This document shows positions 1-8,733 of a stretch of DNA of 64,000 nucleotides, piece by piece. The stretch is from contig NZ_BOPH01000018.1 of assembly GCF_016863655.1 (NCBI RefSeq), positions 124,001 through 188,000 of the forward strand. Reading direction: 5' to 3'. The translations under genes were made by a program, and so were the position numbers. Each line of letters opens with the position of its first letter. Within the stretch, counting starts at the first letter, position 1. The notes under the pieces are model-generated. The model searched no databases. It saw nothing but the letters and a program-made list of their open reading frames with translations, and was not told the DNA's origin. The stretch comes from Virgisporangium ochraceum (GTDB lineage: Bacteria > Actinomycetota > Actinomycetes > Mycobacteriales > Micromonosporaceae).

Positions 1-192
1 GAGGTGGCGGCGAGCCTGCTCGAGGCCGCCGGCACCAGCGCGACCCGGCGCGGCCACCCGCTGGAACGGCTGTTCCGCGACGCCCGCTGCGGCTCGTTGC
101 AGCCGGCGACGTCCGACGTGTGCGCCGACTGGCTCGGTGTGGCCGCGCTGGGCGGCGATCCGGAGAACGACGGCTCGGCACCGCGATGGTGA
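1..192 (+). CDS. Acyl-CoA dehydrogenase family protein, C-terminal fragment
   Basis: This is the last 63 codons of a gene that begins before the window. The peptide has the closing helix typical of acyl-CoA dehydrogenases, with the pattern HPLERLFRDARCGSLQPATS followed by DWLGVAALG. Members are FAD flavoenzymes that oxidise acyl-CoA or acyl-carrier thioesters; the substrate cannot be told from this end. The stop codon overlaps the start of the type III polyketide synthase (ATGGTGA), so the two are probably cotranscribed and may act in one small polyketide pathway (inference). Confidence 0.75.
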   Translation, partial: EVAASLLEAAGTSATRRGHPLERLFRDARCGSLQPATSDVCADWLGVAALGGDPENDGSAPRW

Positions 193-1220
193 CCATCGCG
201 GGAATCGGCATCGCGCACCCGCCCCCGTTCCGCCAGGACGATCTCTGGCGCGACTTCTTCGACCGTCACTACACCGGTGTGCAGCGCGGCTTCGCGAAGC
301 GCATCTTCCAGAACGCCGGTGTGGTCACCCGGCACGGCGTGATCAACCCGTCGATCGAGGACGTCTCCCAGTGGTCGACCCGCCAGCGCATGGAGCGGTT
401 CCTGGTCGAGGCGCTGCCGCTGGGCAAGGAGGCGGTCGGCCGGGCGTTGGGGTCGGCCGGCCTGGACCCGGCCGACGTGGGCCTGTTCGTGGTGTGTTCG
501 TGCACCGGGTACGTCACTCCGGGCCTCGACATCCTGCTCGCCCGCGACCTGGGCATGGCGCCCACGACGCAGCGGCTGCTGGTCGGTCACATGGGCTGCT
601 ACGCGGCGCTGCCGGGGCTGGGCGCGGCCGCCGACTTCGTGTCCACCCGCGGCCGGCCGGCGCTGGTGCTCTGCTGCGAGCTCACCAGCCTGCACGTGCA
701 GCCGGCCACCCGCGATCCGCAGCAGATCATCGCCCACTCGCTGTTCTCCGACGCGGCGGCCGCCGTCGTGCTCATGCCGTCCGGATCGTCCGGTCTCGGC
801 GTGCGCGAGGTGACCTCGGTGACCGACACGACCACGTCGGACCACATGACCTGGGACGTCACCGACCTCGGCTTCCGCATGGGCCTGTCGCCGAAGGTGC
901 CCGACGCGTTGTCGCTGCACGTGGCGCCGGTGATCGACGGGCTGCTGGAGCGCCACGGCCTGGCCCGCGGCGACGTCGACGGCTGGGTCGTGCACCCCGG
1001 CGGCCCGCGCATCCTCGACGTCGTCCGCGACCGGCTGGAGCTGTCCGACGCCGACCTCGGCGTGTCGCGGCAGGTGCTGGCCGAGCACGGCAACTGCTCC
1101 TCGCCGACGGTAATGATCATCTTGGACGAGCTGCGGCGCGCGCGGCCGGACGCCGGTCCCGTGGTGATGATGGCGTTCGGACCGGGACTGACGCTCTACG
1201 CGGCCCTCTTGGCCGGCTGA
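186..1220 (+). CDS. Type III polyketide synthase (chalcone synthase-like)
   Basis: A 344-residue ketosynthase-fold enzyme that would condense malonyl-CoA units onto a starter without an acyl carrier protein. The catalytic triad of the family is visible: Cys138 in VGHMGCYAALPGL, His270 in VHPGGPRI and Asn303 in GNCSSPTV; the C-terminal GPGLTLY loop is also present. The ATG at 186 is preferred over an upstream in-frame GTG at 120, because the protein then begins at the first beta strand (MVTIAGIGIAHPP) and overlaps the upstream stop by a few bases, which suggests translational coupling. The product is unknown: alkylpyrone, resorcinol and tetrahydroxynaphthalene synthases share these residues. 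No tailoring methyltransferase or oxidase lies downstream; the next gene is convergent. Confidence 0.88.
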   Translation: MVTIAGIGIAHPPPFRQDDLWRDFFDRHYTGVQRGFAKRIFQNAGVVTRHGVINPSIEDVSQWSTRQRMERFLVEALPLGKEAVGRALGSAGLDPADVGLFVVCSCTGYVTPGLDILLARDLGMAPTTQRLLVGHMGCYAALPGLGAAADFVSTRGRPALVLCCELTSLHVQPATRDPQQIIAHSLFSDAAAAVVLMPSGSSGLGVREVTSVTDTTTSDHMTWDVTDLGFRMGLSPKVPDALSLHVAPVIDGLLERHGLARGDVDGWVVHPGGPRILDVVRDRLELSDADLGVSRQVLAEHGNCSSPTVMIILDELRRARPDAGPVVMMAFGPGLTLYAALLAG

Positions 1221-1286
1221 GCTGGTAGTGCTTCGTCAGGTCTGTTGACCGGCCGAGCCGCTCGCGCTCGCGCCCTTGTCGAAGCG

Positions 1287-1368
1287 TGCGCCGATCTTGC
1301 AGTTGTGGCCGCCTCTATTTACGGAAATGTCGTGTTTTGAGGGAGGCCACAACTGCAAGATCGGCGCA
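1287..1368. repeat. Long inverted repeat, family A copy 1
   Basis: Two perfectly complementary 24-base arms (1287-1310 and 1345-1368) flank a 34-base AT-richer spacer. The arm core is GCCGATCTTGCAGTTGTGGC. The spacer can extend the stem with CCTC (1312-1315) and GAGG (1339-1342). The element lies in the 267-base gap between convergent genes. Copies with the same arms occur at 34911 and 49863. It may act as a bidirectional terminator or be a REP-like dispersed element. Confidence 0.85.
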
Positions 1369-1487
1369 GAGGGGCGTGGGGCCTCACGTTCGTTCCTCGA
1401 ACGACGATCAAGGCGGCCGGCTCGGACCTGGTGGGCGGATTTGCGATGACGGACAGTGGCCGGCGGTGGTCCGTTCGACTCGGGACA

Positions 1488-2363
1488 CTAGCCAGCCAGG
1501 TTCGCCAGGTCGCCCTTGAGGTCGTTCACCGGCGTGGTGGTGGGTACGACCCGCACCACGGCCCAGTCGGACGTCACGAGCAGGATCGTGCCGTTCTTCG
1601 GCGGGATCGGACCGAGCGGCGCCAGGCCCGGAATCGACGCGCGGAGCAGGCCGGCCGGGTCGAGGAGCCGCCACACGCGGACGCCGGGGGAGGCCGACAC
1701 GCCCGGCTGCGTGGGGCTCGCACTGACCGACGGGCCTGCCGACGGGCCTCCCGCCACGCCCGGGCCCGCGCCGATTCCGGGCCCCGCCGACGCGCCTGGC
1801 TGCGCCGACGCCGACGCATAGGGGTTCGGCGTGGTGACCACGAGCACGCTGACCCGGGGGTCGACGGTCGCGGCCAGGTTGTTGATCACGCGCTCGCAGT
1901 CACAGCCGTCGACGAGAACGATCACCGCGGGCGCGAGCTCGCGGATCGGCACGGCGAGGCCGTCGGAGTCGCGCAGCTTGAGGTCGGGCAGCGGCAGCGG
2001 GCGGGCGTTGGTGGTGACGCCGTCGGCGTTGGGCGAGCCGTTCGGATAGCCGCCCGGCCACGCGACGGCGAAGAGGCTGATCAACGTGGCGACCACCGCG
2101 ATCGCCATGATCGCCAGCGGGACGGCCAGCGACGCTGACTCGCGCCTGCGTGGCGCGGTGAGCCGGAACCGGCGCCGCCAGCGGTACCGGCGCGCCTCGC
2201 GGCGGAACTCCTTGCGGATCGCGGCCGACTCGTCGCTGAGCGCCGACGCGTCGTCGGGGATGACGACCGGCCCCCACTCGGGTGGCACGAAGGAGTCGCC
2301 GTCGAACGGTCCTCCACCGCCCGGCGGCTGTTCGTCGCCGTTGCCTCCCCGAGGGGTACCCAT
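1488..2363 (-). CDS. Membrane-anchored protein with possible thioredoxin-like domain
   Basis: A 291-residue protein of unknown function. The ATG at 2363 has a clear AAGGAG seven bases upstream, so the longer reading frame is not used. Residues 1-75 are cytoplasmic, Gly/Pro-rich then Arg-rich; one membrane helix lies near 78-100 (LAVPLAIMAIAVVATLISLF). The outside part starts with LPDLKLRDSDGLAVPIRELA and a CDC pair, reminiscent of thioredoxin/AhpC-type folds, but the active-site spacing CxxC is absent. A roughly 50-residue Ala/Ser/Pro/Gly low-complexity insertion follows before a final beta-rich stretch. Divergent from carD. The thioredoxin relation is a weak inference. Confidence 0.7.
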   Translation of the reverse strand: MGTPRGGNGDEQPPGGGGPFDGDSFVPPEWGPVVIPDDASALSDESAAIRKEFRREARRYRWRRRFRLTAPRRRESASLAVPLAIMAIAVVATLISLFAVAWPGGYPNGSPNADGVTTNARPLPLPDLKLRDSDGLAVPIRELAPAVIVLVDGCDCERVINNLAATVDPRVSVLVVTTPNPYASASAQPGASAGPGIGAGPGVAGGPSAGPSVSASPTQPGVSASPGVRVWRLLDPAGLLRASIPGLAPLGPIPPKNGTILLVTSDWAVVRVVPTTTPVNDLKGDLANLAG

Positions 2364-2744
2364 TGACCGACTCCTTGTGCCCGTACCCAAGTGTCTGGCA
2401 CCTGGCCGGCGCACGCCAGTGGGTGAGGGGGGTCGCGCCGGACGGATGTTCAGAGATCGTGGTCACGATGTTGTCTCCGCATCGTGACTCTACGTGTACT
2501 CGCCTGTCATAGTCGTGAGGAGACCTGGTGGGTCGCGACGCGAGCCGCCAGAAGCACTCTGACCAGCACTCCCACGCATGCTCTGACCAGCGCTCTGACC
2601 TGGGGGGAGCACTGTTCCTACGCCGTGTCAAGCGGGAGAAAGGGGACTCACACCCGTCCTGACCTGCGCTAATGCGGCCGCTCAGGGTAGGAAGTCGGGG
2701 CCACCCCGTGTTACCCTAGACACAGCGAAAGGGGTTTCGAACCT
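2364..2744. other. Intergenic region between divergent genes
   Basis: This 381-base gap holds the promoters of the minus-strand membrane gene and of carD. The carD ribosome binding site (GAAAGGGG) lies at 2727-2734. No ORF with coding character is seen. Three direct repeats are described separately. The sequence GTGTTACCCTAGACA near 2708 could contain a -10 element for carD, which is only a guess. Confidence 0.5.
2557..2603. repeat. Three direct repeats CTCTGACC(A/T)G upstream of carD
   Basis: CTCTGACCAGC occurs at 2557-2567 and 2581-2591, and CTCTGACCTGG at 2593-2603. Spacings are 24 and 12 bases, i.e. near whole helical turns. They lie about 140-190 bases before the carD start, so they could be activator or repressor half-sites; no regulator is assigned. 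Confidence 0.5.
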
Positions 2745-3230
2745 ATGGTTTTCAGTGTCGGCGAGACCGTTGTCTACCCCCACCACGGGGCCGCACTCAT
2801 CGAGGCAATCGAGACCCGCGTCGTCAAGGGCGAGGAGAAGCTCTACCTCGTCCTGAGGGTTGCTCAGGGTGACCTGACGGTGCGGGTGCCCGCCGAAAAC
2901 GCCGAGATCGTCGGTGTGCGCGAGGTCGTTGGAGAAGAGGGCCTGACCAAGGTCTTCGACGTTCTCCGCGCTCCTCACACCGAAGAGCCGACCAACTGGT
3001 CGAGGCGTTACAAGGCGAATCTCGAGAAGCTTGCCTCGGGCAACCCGCTCAAGGTGGCTGAGGTCGTGCGGGACCTCTGGCGCCGTGAGCGTGAGCGCGG
3101 TCTTTCAGCAGGAGAAAAGCGCATGCTCGCCAAGGCGCGAGACATTCTTGTCGGCGAGGTGGCGCTCGCTGAGAAGAGCACGAAGGACGAGGCGGAAGTT
3201 CTGCTCGACAAGGTGCTTACCGAGGCCTGA
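2745..3230 (+). CDS. carD: CarD-family RNA polymerase-binding transcription regulator
   Basis: A 161-residue protein, the usual actinobacterial CarD length. Residues 1-65 form the RNA-polymerase interaction domain ([19 protein letters not shown]), and the rest is the helical DNA-binding domain. Trp85 in PTNWSRRYK matches the tryptophan that wedges the upstream fork of the promoter bubble in mycobacterial CarD. It stabilises RNA polymerase-promoter open complexes, especially at rRNA promoters, and is generally essential in actinobacteria. The ATG has a GAAAGGGG ribosome site. ispD follows 32 bases downstream in the same direction, as in many actinobacteria. Confidence 0.97.
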   Translation: MVFSVGETVVYPHHGAALIEAIETRVVKGEEKLYLVLRVAQGDLTVRVPAENAEIVGVREVVGEEGLTKVFDVLRAPHTEEPTNWSRRYKANLEKLASGNPLKVAEVVRDLWRRERERGLSAGEKRMLAKARDILVGEVALAEKSTKDEAEVLLDKVLTEA

Positions 3231-3262
3231 GCACTACTTCTTTCATAGCGAAGGACCGCGAC

Positions 3263-3949
3263 GTGACCGCGCAGACGCTGCGTGGTGACGTCGCGGTCCT
3301 TGTTCCTGCCGCGGGCGCCGGTGTTCGGCTGGGCCCGGGCGGTCCCAAGGCGCTACGCGAACTCGCCGGTGAGCCGCTGCTGGTGCATGCGGTCCGGCGG
3401 TTGAGCGTGGCGCCTTCCGTCGGTCAGATCGTCGTGGCGGCTCCCGCGGGCGACGTGGAGGCCGTGTGCGGGCTGCTGGCCCCGGTTGCCGGGGTCACCG
3501 TGGTCGCGGGTGGTTCAAGCCGTCAGGCGTCCGTTGCGGCGGCTCTGGCGGCCGCTGATCCGGGGCTCGGCATCGTGCTGGTCCATGACGCCGCCCGGGC
3601 GCTCGCGCCGCCGGAGCTCGTCGAGCGGGTCGCGGCGGCGGTCCGGAGTGGGCTGCCGGCGGTGATCCCGGTGCTTGCGGTGGTCGACACGATCAAGCAG
3701 GTCGACGACGCGGGCCGGGTGGTCGGCACGGTCGACCGGGCCGTGCTGCGGGCCGTGCAGACCCCGCAGGGCTTCCGGCGTGACGTGCTGACGGCCGCGC
3801 ACGCGGCCGCGGTCGACGAGCACACCGACGATGCCGGGCTGGCCGAGAAGCTGGGCGTGCCGGTGCACACCGTCGAGGGCGACGAGGCGGCCCTGAAGAT
3901 CACGCGTCCGCTGGATCTGACGATCGCGGCGGCGATCCTTAGGTCGTGA
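3263..3949 (+). CDS. ispD: 2-C-methyl-D-erythritol 4-phosphate cytidylyltransferase
   Basis: A 228-residue nucleotidyltransferase that couples CTP to methylerythritol phosphate in the non-mevalonate isoprenoid pathway. The CTP-binding loop [17 protein letters not shown] is at residues 15-31 with Lys29, followed by LVHDAARAL and [10 protein letters not shown], all hallmarks of IspD. The GTG start at 3263 has an AAGGA upstream. Its last 11 bases overlap the 3' end of a convergent membrane-protein gene, so ispD is separated from ispF, with which it is often adjacent or fused. Confidence 0.95.
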   Translation: MTAQTLRGDVAVLVPAAGAGVRLGPGGPKALRELAGEPLLVHAVRRLSVAPSVGQIVVAAPAGDVEAVCGLLAPVAGVTVVAGGSSRQASVAAALAAADPGLGIVLVHDAARALAPPELVERVAAAVRSGLPAVIPVLAVVDTIKQVDDAGRVVGTVDRAVLRAVQTPQGFRRDVLTAAHAAAVDEHTDDAGLAEKLGVPVHTVEGDEAALKITRPLDLTIAAAILRS

Positions 3950-4679
3950 GGCTCTTGGTGAGGCTCACAGGCGCCACCGCGTGCGGGCGCCGGCGCCACA
4001 CGAGGTACGTGCCCATCACGCCGCAGGCGCCCAGCGCGAGCACGCAGCCACCGGCGACCTTCGCGCCCAGCCAGTCCTGCTGCATGGTGGCGGCACCCAG
4101 CGCCGCGTAGGCGAAGTTGGCCGGGAGCGCGCCCAGCATGGTCCCGGCGATCATCTGCCGTGGCCGCACCGACGTGGTCCCGAATGCGTAGTTGCTGATC
4201 GCGAACGGGACGATCGGGATGAGCCGGCACACGACGACCGCCCAGACGCCGCGCCGGGCCACCGCCGCCTCGATGAGGGCGAACCGGCCGCGCAGCTTGG
4301 CGGAGACGAAGCTGCGCCCGAGCAGGCGGCCGACGAGGAACGCCAGCGACGCACCGACCGTGACACCGACCAGCACGTAGACGGCGCCGGCGAGCGAGCC
4401 GAACAGGGCGCCACCGGCGAACGCCAACCAGGTGCGCGGCACCATCGCGGCCACCAGCAGCGCGCTGCCGACCACGGCCGCGACCGGGGCGAAGAAGCCG
4501 CCCCCGCGGGCGGCCGCCATGAGCGTGTCGCGATCGGGGCCGGCCACCAGCGCCGTGACGAACAGCACGGCGACGAGGCTGACGAGGATCATGAACCGGA
4601 GCGCCGGGCCGGTGGGCCGGCTCCACCGACGCCGCCACGGCGGCGTCGTCCGGACAGCTTCCAGGCCGCGACGAGCCAT
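3939..4679 (-). CDS. TVP38/TMEM64 (DedA-like, SNARE-associated) membrane protein
   Basis: A 246-residue integral membrane protein. After a basic N-terminus ([18 protein letters not shown]) come about six hydrophobic segments. The family core is recognisable: a reentrant-loop stretch [20 protein letters not shown], then [14 protein letters not shown], then [17 protein letters not shown], with the conserved Arg and Pro typical of VTT-domain proteins. The family is implicated in lipid scrambling and membrane homeostasis. The gene sits antisense between ispD and ispF, overlaps the end of ispD by 11 bases, and shares a 147-base divergent promoter region with ispF. Confidence 0.85.
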   Translation of the reverse strand: MARRGLEAVRTTPPWRRRWSRPTGPALRFMILVSLVAVLFVTALVAGPDRDTLMAAARGGGFFAPVAAVVGSALLVAAMVPRTWLAFAGGALFGSLAGAVYVLVGVTVGASLAFLVGRLLGRSFVSAKLRGRFALIEAAVARRGVWAVVVCRLIPIVPFAISNYAFGTTSVRPRQMIAGTMLGALPANFAYAALGAATMQQDWLGAKVAGGCVLALGACGVMGTYLVWRRRPHAVAPVSLTKSLTT

Positions 4680-4826
4680 TTTCAGGGCGTTCCTGATCTC
4701 GTCGCGCGCGGTAGGGAGGGAGCCGGGCACGACGACCAGGGTAGACAGGCGATGCAGCTCACACCGAATCTCCTGGTCAGAGCGTTGCCGGTGGGTCAGA
4801 AACGCACTACCGGTACGCTCCGGAGC

Positions 4827-5324
4827 GTGATCGTTCCGCTCGTCGGCGTAGGCACCGACGTCCACGCCTACAGCGCCGACCGGGAGTGCTGGGTCGCCGG
4901 GTTGCGCTGGGACGGCGTCCCCGGCCTGGCCGGCCACTCCGACGGCGACGTCGTCGCGCACGCCGCCTGCGACGCGCTGCTCGGCGCGGCGGGCATCGGT
5001 GATCTCGGTTCGAACTTCGGGACGTCGCGCCCGGAGTGGGCCGGGGCGTCGGGGGTCGCGCTCCTGGTCGAGACGGCGCGCCGGGTGCGGGCGGCCGGGT
5101 TCGAGATCGGGAACGTGTCGGTGCAGGCCGTCGGGCGGTCACCCAGGATCGGTCCGCGCCGGGCCGAGGCGGAGAAGATCCTCGGTGACGCCGTGGGCGC
5201 GGCCGTGCGGGTCAGCGCGACGACCACCGACGGGCTGGGCTTCACCGGTCGGGGTGAGGGGCTGGCCGCGACGGCGGTCGCGTTGATCTACCCCGTGACC
5301 AGTGAGTCCACAGTGGACGGTTGA
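4827..5324 (+). CDS. ispF: 2-C-methyl-D-erythritol 2,4-cyclodiphosphate synthase
   Basis: A 165-residue enzyme of the non-mevalonate isoprenoid pathway, acting two steps after IspD. Metal ligands are visible as Asp11 and His13 (GTDVHAY) and His45 (DGDVVAHA); the C-terminal [14 protein letters not shown] segment is the family signature. The GTG at 4827 gives the expected length; the open frame extends far upstream but only by antisense coincidence with the neighbouring gene. The next gene starts 44 bases downstream and may be cotranscribed. In many relatives cysS follows directly; here cysS is 38 kb away. Confidence 0.95.
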   Translation: MIVPLVGVGTDVHAYSADRECWVAGLRWDGVPGLAGHSDGDVVAHAACDALLGAAGIGDLGSNFGTSRPEWAGASGVALLVETARRVRAAGFEIGNVSVQAVGRSPRIGPRRAEAEKILGDAVGAAVRVSATTTDGLGFTGRGEGLAATAVALIYPVTSESTVDG

Positions 5325-5368
5325 GGTGTTGTTGTTCGCCGATACACGCGTCCGTTAGGTTGCTGAAC

Positions 5369-6208
5369 GTGCCGAACAGCGTTCCACCGTTGCTGGTGGG
5401 CCTCCTCGACGACGCCGCGATGTTCCCACCCCGCGGCGCGTCGGTCGGCGACGCGCTCGACGGGCACCGGGAGGCGCGTTCGTCCTGGTACGCGTCGCTG
5501 GTGGGGCCGCTGCTGGTGCCCGCCGACGAGGTCGGCGCCCTGTGGTCACGGCTGCGGTCCGACCCGGAGCCGCTCGCGATCGGCCTCGTCGGTCCGCTGA
5601 CGGTGGTGGCCGGTGCGCTGGTGGCCGCCGGCGACCAGGTCGACATCCGGCACATCGAGGCGCCGGTGGCCAAGCGCGGTGAAGACCCGATGCCGGGACT
5701 GACCGCGTTCCGCACCCTCGCCGCCGGCCGGGCCGGGTACGCGGAGGTGCCGCTCACCTGGGGTCTGCAGGCCGCGCTCGACGTGCTGGCCGCCGCGCGG
5801 GCCGACGGCGAGCGGATCGCGCCGAAGTTCCGCACCGGGGGGCTCGCGGCCGAGCTCTTCCCGACCCCGGTCGAGCTGGCGGCCGTCATCTGCGCCTGCC
5901 GCGACCGCGACCTGCCGTTCAAGCTCACCGCCGGCCTGCACCACGCGCTGCGGCACACCGACCCGGAGACCGGCTTCCTCCATCACGGGTTCCTGAACGT
6001 GCTGGCCGGGTCGCTGGCCGCCGCCGACGGCGCCGAGGCGGCCGACGTGGCGGAGGTGCTGGCGACCACCGACGCGGTGCCGCTGGTCGAGGCGGTACGC
6101 AGCCAGCTCGAGACCGAGCGTCCCCTGTGGATCGGGTACGGGACCTGCAGCGTCTCCGAGCCGGTCGACGACATGCGCCGCCTGGGACTCCTGTTTCCTC
6201 CGCCTTGA
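5369..6208 (+). CDS. Conserved hypothetical protein, possible alpha/beta barrel
   Basis: A 279-residue soluble protein that I cannot assign to a characterised family. It opens with VPNSVPPLLVGLLDDAAMFP and has recurring conserved-looking stretches: EAPVAKRGEDPMPG, IAPKFRTGGLAAELFPTP and PFKLTAGLHHALRH. Alternating strands (IGLVGPLTV, YAEVPLTW, IAPKFRTGG, FKLTAGL) would fit a TIM-type barrel, but this is inference. The GTG at 5369 is chosen because the 16 upstream codons are Cys-rich and unlike the rest. It follows ispF closely on the same strand. Confidence 0.75.
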   Translation: MPNSVPPLLVGLLDDAAMFPPRGASVGDALDGHREARSSWYASLVGPLLVPADEVGALWSRLRSDPEPLAIGLVGPLTVVAGALVAAGDQVDIRHIEAPVAKRGEDPMPGLTAFRTLAAGRAGYAEVPLTWGLQAALDVLAAARADGERIAPKFRTGGLAAELFPTPVELAAVICACRDRDLPFKLTAGLHHALRHTDPETGFLHHGFLNVLAGSLAAADGAEAADVAEVLATTDAVPLVEAVRSQLETERPLWIGYGTCSVSEPVDDMRRLGLLFPPP

Positions 6209-6315
6209 GTCGCGGGACGCGGTCACGTGTCACGCAGCTCGAGGCCAGCGGCGCCGCAGGCGCCCGACCTGTCGCTCGAACCGCCCTCAGTCTGGCGAGT
6301 TAGAGTGCTAGCCCG

Positions 6316-7680
6316 ATGAGTCCTGTGCTGACCAGACCCGCCACCTGGCCACGCTGGGCCCGGTTCTCCGTGATCGCCCTGGCGGTGGTCTGCGTCCTGG
6401 GTGCGACAGCCGTGGTCGGCTACCGCGTGCTCCGGCCGGCCGACACGGCGGTCGAGGCGAGCGGGTCCTATCCCGACCGGCCGACCGCCGAGCCGGTCCG
6501 GTACGGCGAGCTGACGTCGGCGCCGCTGATCGTCGACGGGCGCCTGCGGGTCTACGCCGACGCCCGCCGGGTGTGGGCCGACACGTCGCTGACCAGCCGC
6601 ACCGAGATGACCCCGTTCTGGTCGATCCGGCGCTGGCCGGCCGAGGTGGTCGGCGTGGTCGCGGTCGAGGGCCAGTACGAGGGCGTCGCGCTCGTGATCG
6701 CGAAGTTCTCCGACGGCGTGGTCCTGGCGATCAACCCGCGCACGGGCCGCGTGGCCTGGCAGGACCAGGCGAAGGCGAGCGTCAACGAGAAGTTCGACGG
6801 ACGCCGCACCGGCGGCGCCACCGTGTGGCAGCCGGCCGGGATCTTCACGTCGCGGTCGAACACCGACGGTGGCGCGGTGCTGATCGTGGCCGGCGCCGAC
6901 GAGGTGATCGGCTACAACCCGTGGACCGGCAAGCGCCGGTGGGAGTTCACGTTCACCGAGCACCCGGGCTGCCACGAGACCGACTGGACCAGCGAGACGA
7001 CGTACATCGTCAAGGACTCGTGTGCCGCGCCGGCGACCCTGCAGGTCTTCGACGTGGCCAGCGGCAAGCTGCTGAACACCTGGACGCCGCCGGGCGCCTC
7101 GGCCGGCCCGGCGGAGGCGGCGAACTGGTTCATCGAGCCGATGTCCTGCGCGCGGGGGCATTCGGAGTGCGGGCTGCTGAAGGCCACCGGTGGGCAGACG
7201 GTGCTGAGCGTCGAGGAGCGGGCGGAACGTCTCGCCGGCGACACCGGCACGGTGTGGCGGGTGAACTTCGACGGCAAGGTGACCCAGGAGAAGTACGCCA
7301 CCGGCAACCGGACGTTCCTCTGGAACGAGTACCTGATCCAGAACTCGGGTGACCCGCACTACGTGGTGCGTGCCGTCGACCGGGCGACCGGCGACCCCGT
7401 GTGGACGCACAAGGCGGCCGGCCTGAAGCTGGTCGCGGTCGGGCGGCTCGGGGCGTACGCGATCGACGACAAGCTGAACCTGGTGGTGCTGCACCCGACG
7501 CTGGGCGTGGAACTGTCGCGCACCGACCTCAAGGAGCGCCCGGACGAGGTGTGGGTGCCCGGCCTGGTGCACACGGCGGGGCGGTTCGTGGCGGTCGAAC
7601 GGCTCACGGGTGGATCACCCAAGGAGCCGGACGACCGCTACTTCCTCGGTTCGACGCCGGTGGTGCTGGCGGGCGTCTGA
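6316..7680 (+). CDS. Membrane-anchored PQQ-like beta-propeller protein
   Basis: A 454-residue protein with a short basic N-terminus and one membrane helix near residues 18-40, leaving the rest outside the cell. The outer part has repeated propeller-blade motifs such as VVLAINPRTGRVAWQ and VIGYNPWTGKRRWEF, typical of PQQ-like/pyrrolo-quinoline repeat domains. The dehydrogenase catalytic domain is absent, so this is probably a structural or binding propeller rather than an enzyme. Several Cys residues (for example CHETDW, CAAPAT, CARGHSECG) may form disulfides. Related TM-propeller proteins lie at 40931 and, fused to Hsp70, at 51269. It converges on the aminotransferase gene with a 3-base gap. 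Confidence 0.85.
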   Translation: MSPVLTRPATWPRWARFSVIALAVVCVLGATAVVGYRVLRPADTAVEASGSYPDRPTAEPVRYGELTSAPLIVDGRLRVYADARRVWADTSLTSRTEMTPFWSIRRWPAEVVGVVAVEGQYEGVALVIAKFSDGVVLAINPRTGRVAWQDQAKASVNEKFDGRRTGGATVWQPAGIFTSRSNTDGGAVLIVAGADEVIGYNPWTGKRRWEFTFTEHPGCHETDWTSETTYIVKDSCAAPATLQVFDVASGKLLNTWTPPGASAGPAEAANWFIEPMSCARGHSECGLLKATGGQTVLSVEERAERLAGDTGTVWRVNFDGKVTQEKYATGNRTFLWNEYLIQNSGDPHYVVRAVDRATGDPVWTHKAAGLKLVAVGRLGAYAIDDKLNLVVLHPTLGVELSRTDLKERPDEVWVPGLVHTAGRFVAVERLTGGSPKEPDDRYFLGSTPVVLAGV

Positions 7681-7683
7681 TCC

Positions 7684-8733
7684 CTACAACGCCTTCGCCG
7701 CGGCCTCGAGGAACGCGTCGTTCTCCTCTTCCGTGCCCACGGTGACCCGGACACCGTCGCCCGCGAACGGCCGGACGATCACCCGCTGCTCCTCGCAGGC
7801 CTGCCCGAACGCCATCGCCCGGTCGCCCAGCGGGAGCCAGACGAAGTTGGCCTGGGTCTCGGGTGTGTCGGGGGAGAACTCGCGGACGGCCTTCAGGAGC
7901 CGGTCGCGCTCCTTGACCACGAGCCCGGCGCGGCGCGTCATCTCGTCTTCGGCCTTGAGCGCGGCGAGCGCCGCGGCCTGGGCGACCATCGAGGTGGAGA
8001 ACGGGGTGACGACCTTGCGGACGTTCCCGGCGACCTCGGGCTGCGCGACCAGGTAGCCGATGCGCAGCCCGGCCAGCCCCCACGCCTTGGACAGCGTACG
8101 GAGCACGACCACGTTGGGCCGGTCGCCGTAGGTCCGCAGGCCGTCGGGCACGTCGGGGTCGGTGACGAACTCCCGGTAGGCCTCGTCGAGCACGACCAGC
8201 ACGTTCTCCGGCACCGCGGCGAGGAAGTCGTCGAGTTCGGCCGTGCGCAACGCGGTCCCGGTGGGGTTGTTCGGATTGCAGACGAAGATGAGCCGCGTGC
8301 GGTCGGTGACCGCCGCGGCCATCGCGCGGAGGTCGTGGGCGTGCTTGTCCGTGTTCGGGACGCGCACGCTGGTGGCGCCGGCCGAGGCCGCGATGATCGG
8401 GTACGCCTCGAACGAGCGCCAGGAGTAGAGGACCTCGTCGCCGGGCAGGCAGGTGGCCCTGACCAGGTGCTCGGCGAGGGCGACCGAGCCGCAGCCGGTG
8501 ATGATGCGCTCCTCGGCCGTTCCGGTTTTCCTGCTCAGCGCCTCGCGGAGCGCGACGACACCCATGTCGGGGTAGCGGTGCACGTCGGTGATGGCGGCCG
8601 TGAGGGCCTCGACGACGCCCGGCAGCGGGCCGTACGGGACCTCGTTGCTGGCCAGCTTGATCGCACCCGGTATCGCCTTGCCGGGCACGTAGGCGGGAAG
8701 CGCGTCCAGGTCTGCCCTGGTCAGCCGTGTCAT
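7684..8733 (-). CDS. PLP-dependent histidinol-phosphate/aromatic aminotransferase
   Basis: A 349-residue class I/II (fold type I) aminotransferase. NPNNPTGT (residues 153-160), DEAY (183-186) and the pyridoxal-phosphate lysine Lys216 in RTLSKAWGLAGLRIGY are all visible. The sequence resembles the second HisC copy of actinobacteria, often annotated as phenylalanine/aromatic aminotransferase (Pat). An aromatic role would fit the nearby 4-hydroxyphenylpyruvate dioxygenase, since tyrosine transamination gives that enzyme's substrate; this is inference. The start overlaps the stop of the RDD gene (ATGA), so translation is coupled. Confidence 0.88.
   Translation of the reverse strand: MTRLTRADLDALPAYVPGKAIPGAIKLASNEVPYGPLPGVVEALTAAITDVHRYPDMGVVALREALSRKTGTAEERIITGCGSVALAEHLVRATCLPGDEVLYSWRSFEAYPIIAASAGATSVRVPNTDKHAHDLRAMAAAVTDRTRLIFVCNPNNPTGTALRTAELDDFLAAVPENVLVVLDEAYREFVTDPDVPDGLRTYGDRPNVVVLRTLSKAWGLAGLRIGYLVAQPEVAGNVRKVVTPFSTSMVAQAAALAALKAEDEMTRRAGLVVKERDRLLKAVREFSPDTPETQANFVWLPLGDRAMAFGQACEEQRVIVRPFAGDGVRVTVGTEEENDAFLEAAAKAL

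Noticed and set aside
120..185. Upstream GTG giving a 366-residue polyketide synthase
   Set aside because: The extra 22 residues overlap the acyl-CoA dehydrogenase and have no family counterpart; ATG 186 starts at the first beta strand.
3981..4826. Long N-terminal extension of ispF in the same frame
   Set aside because: The extension is Arg/His/Gly-rich antisense read-through of the TVP38-like gene; IspF needs only about 165 residues.
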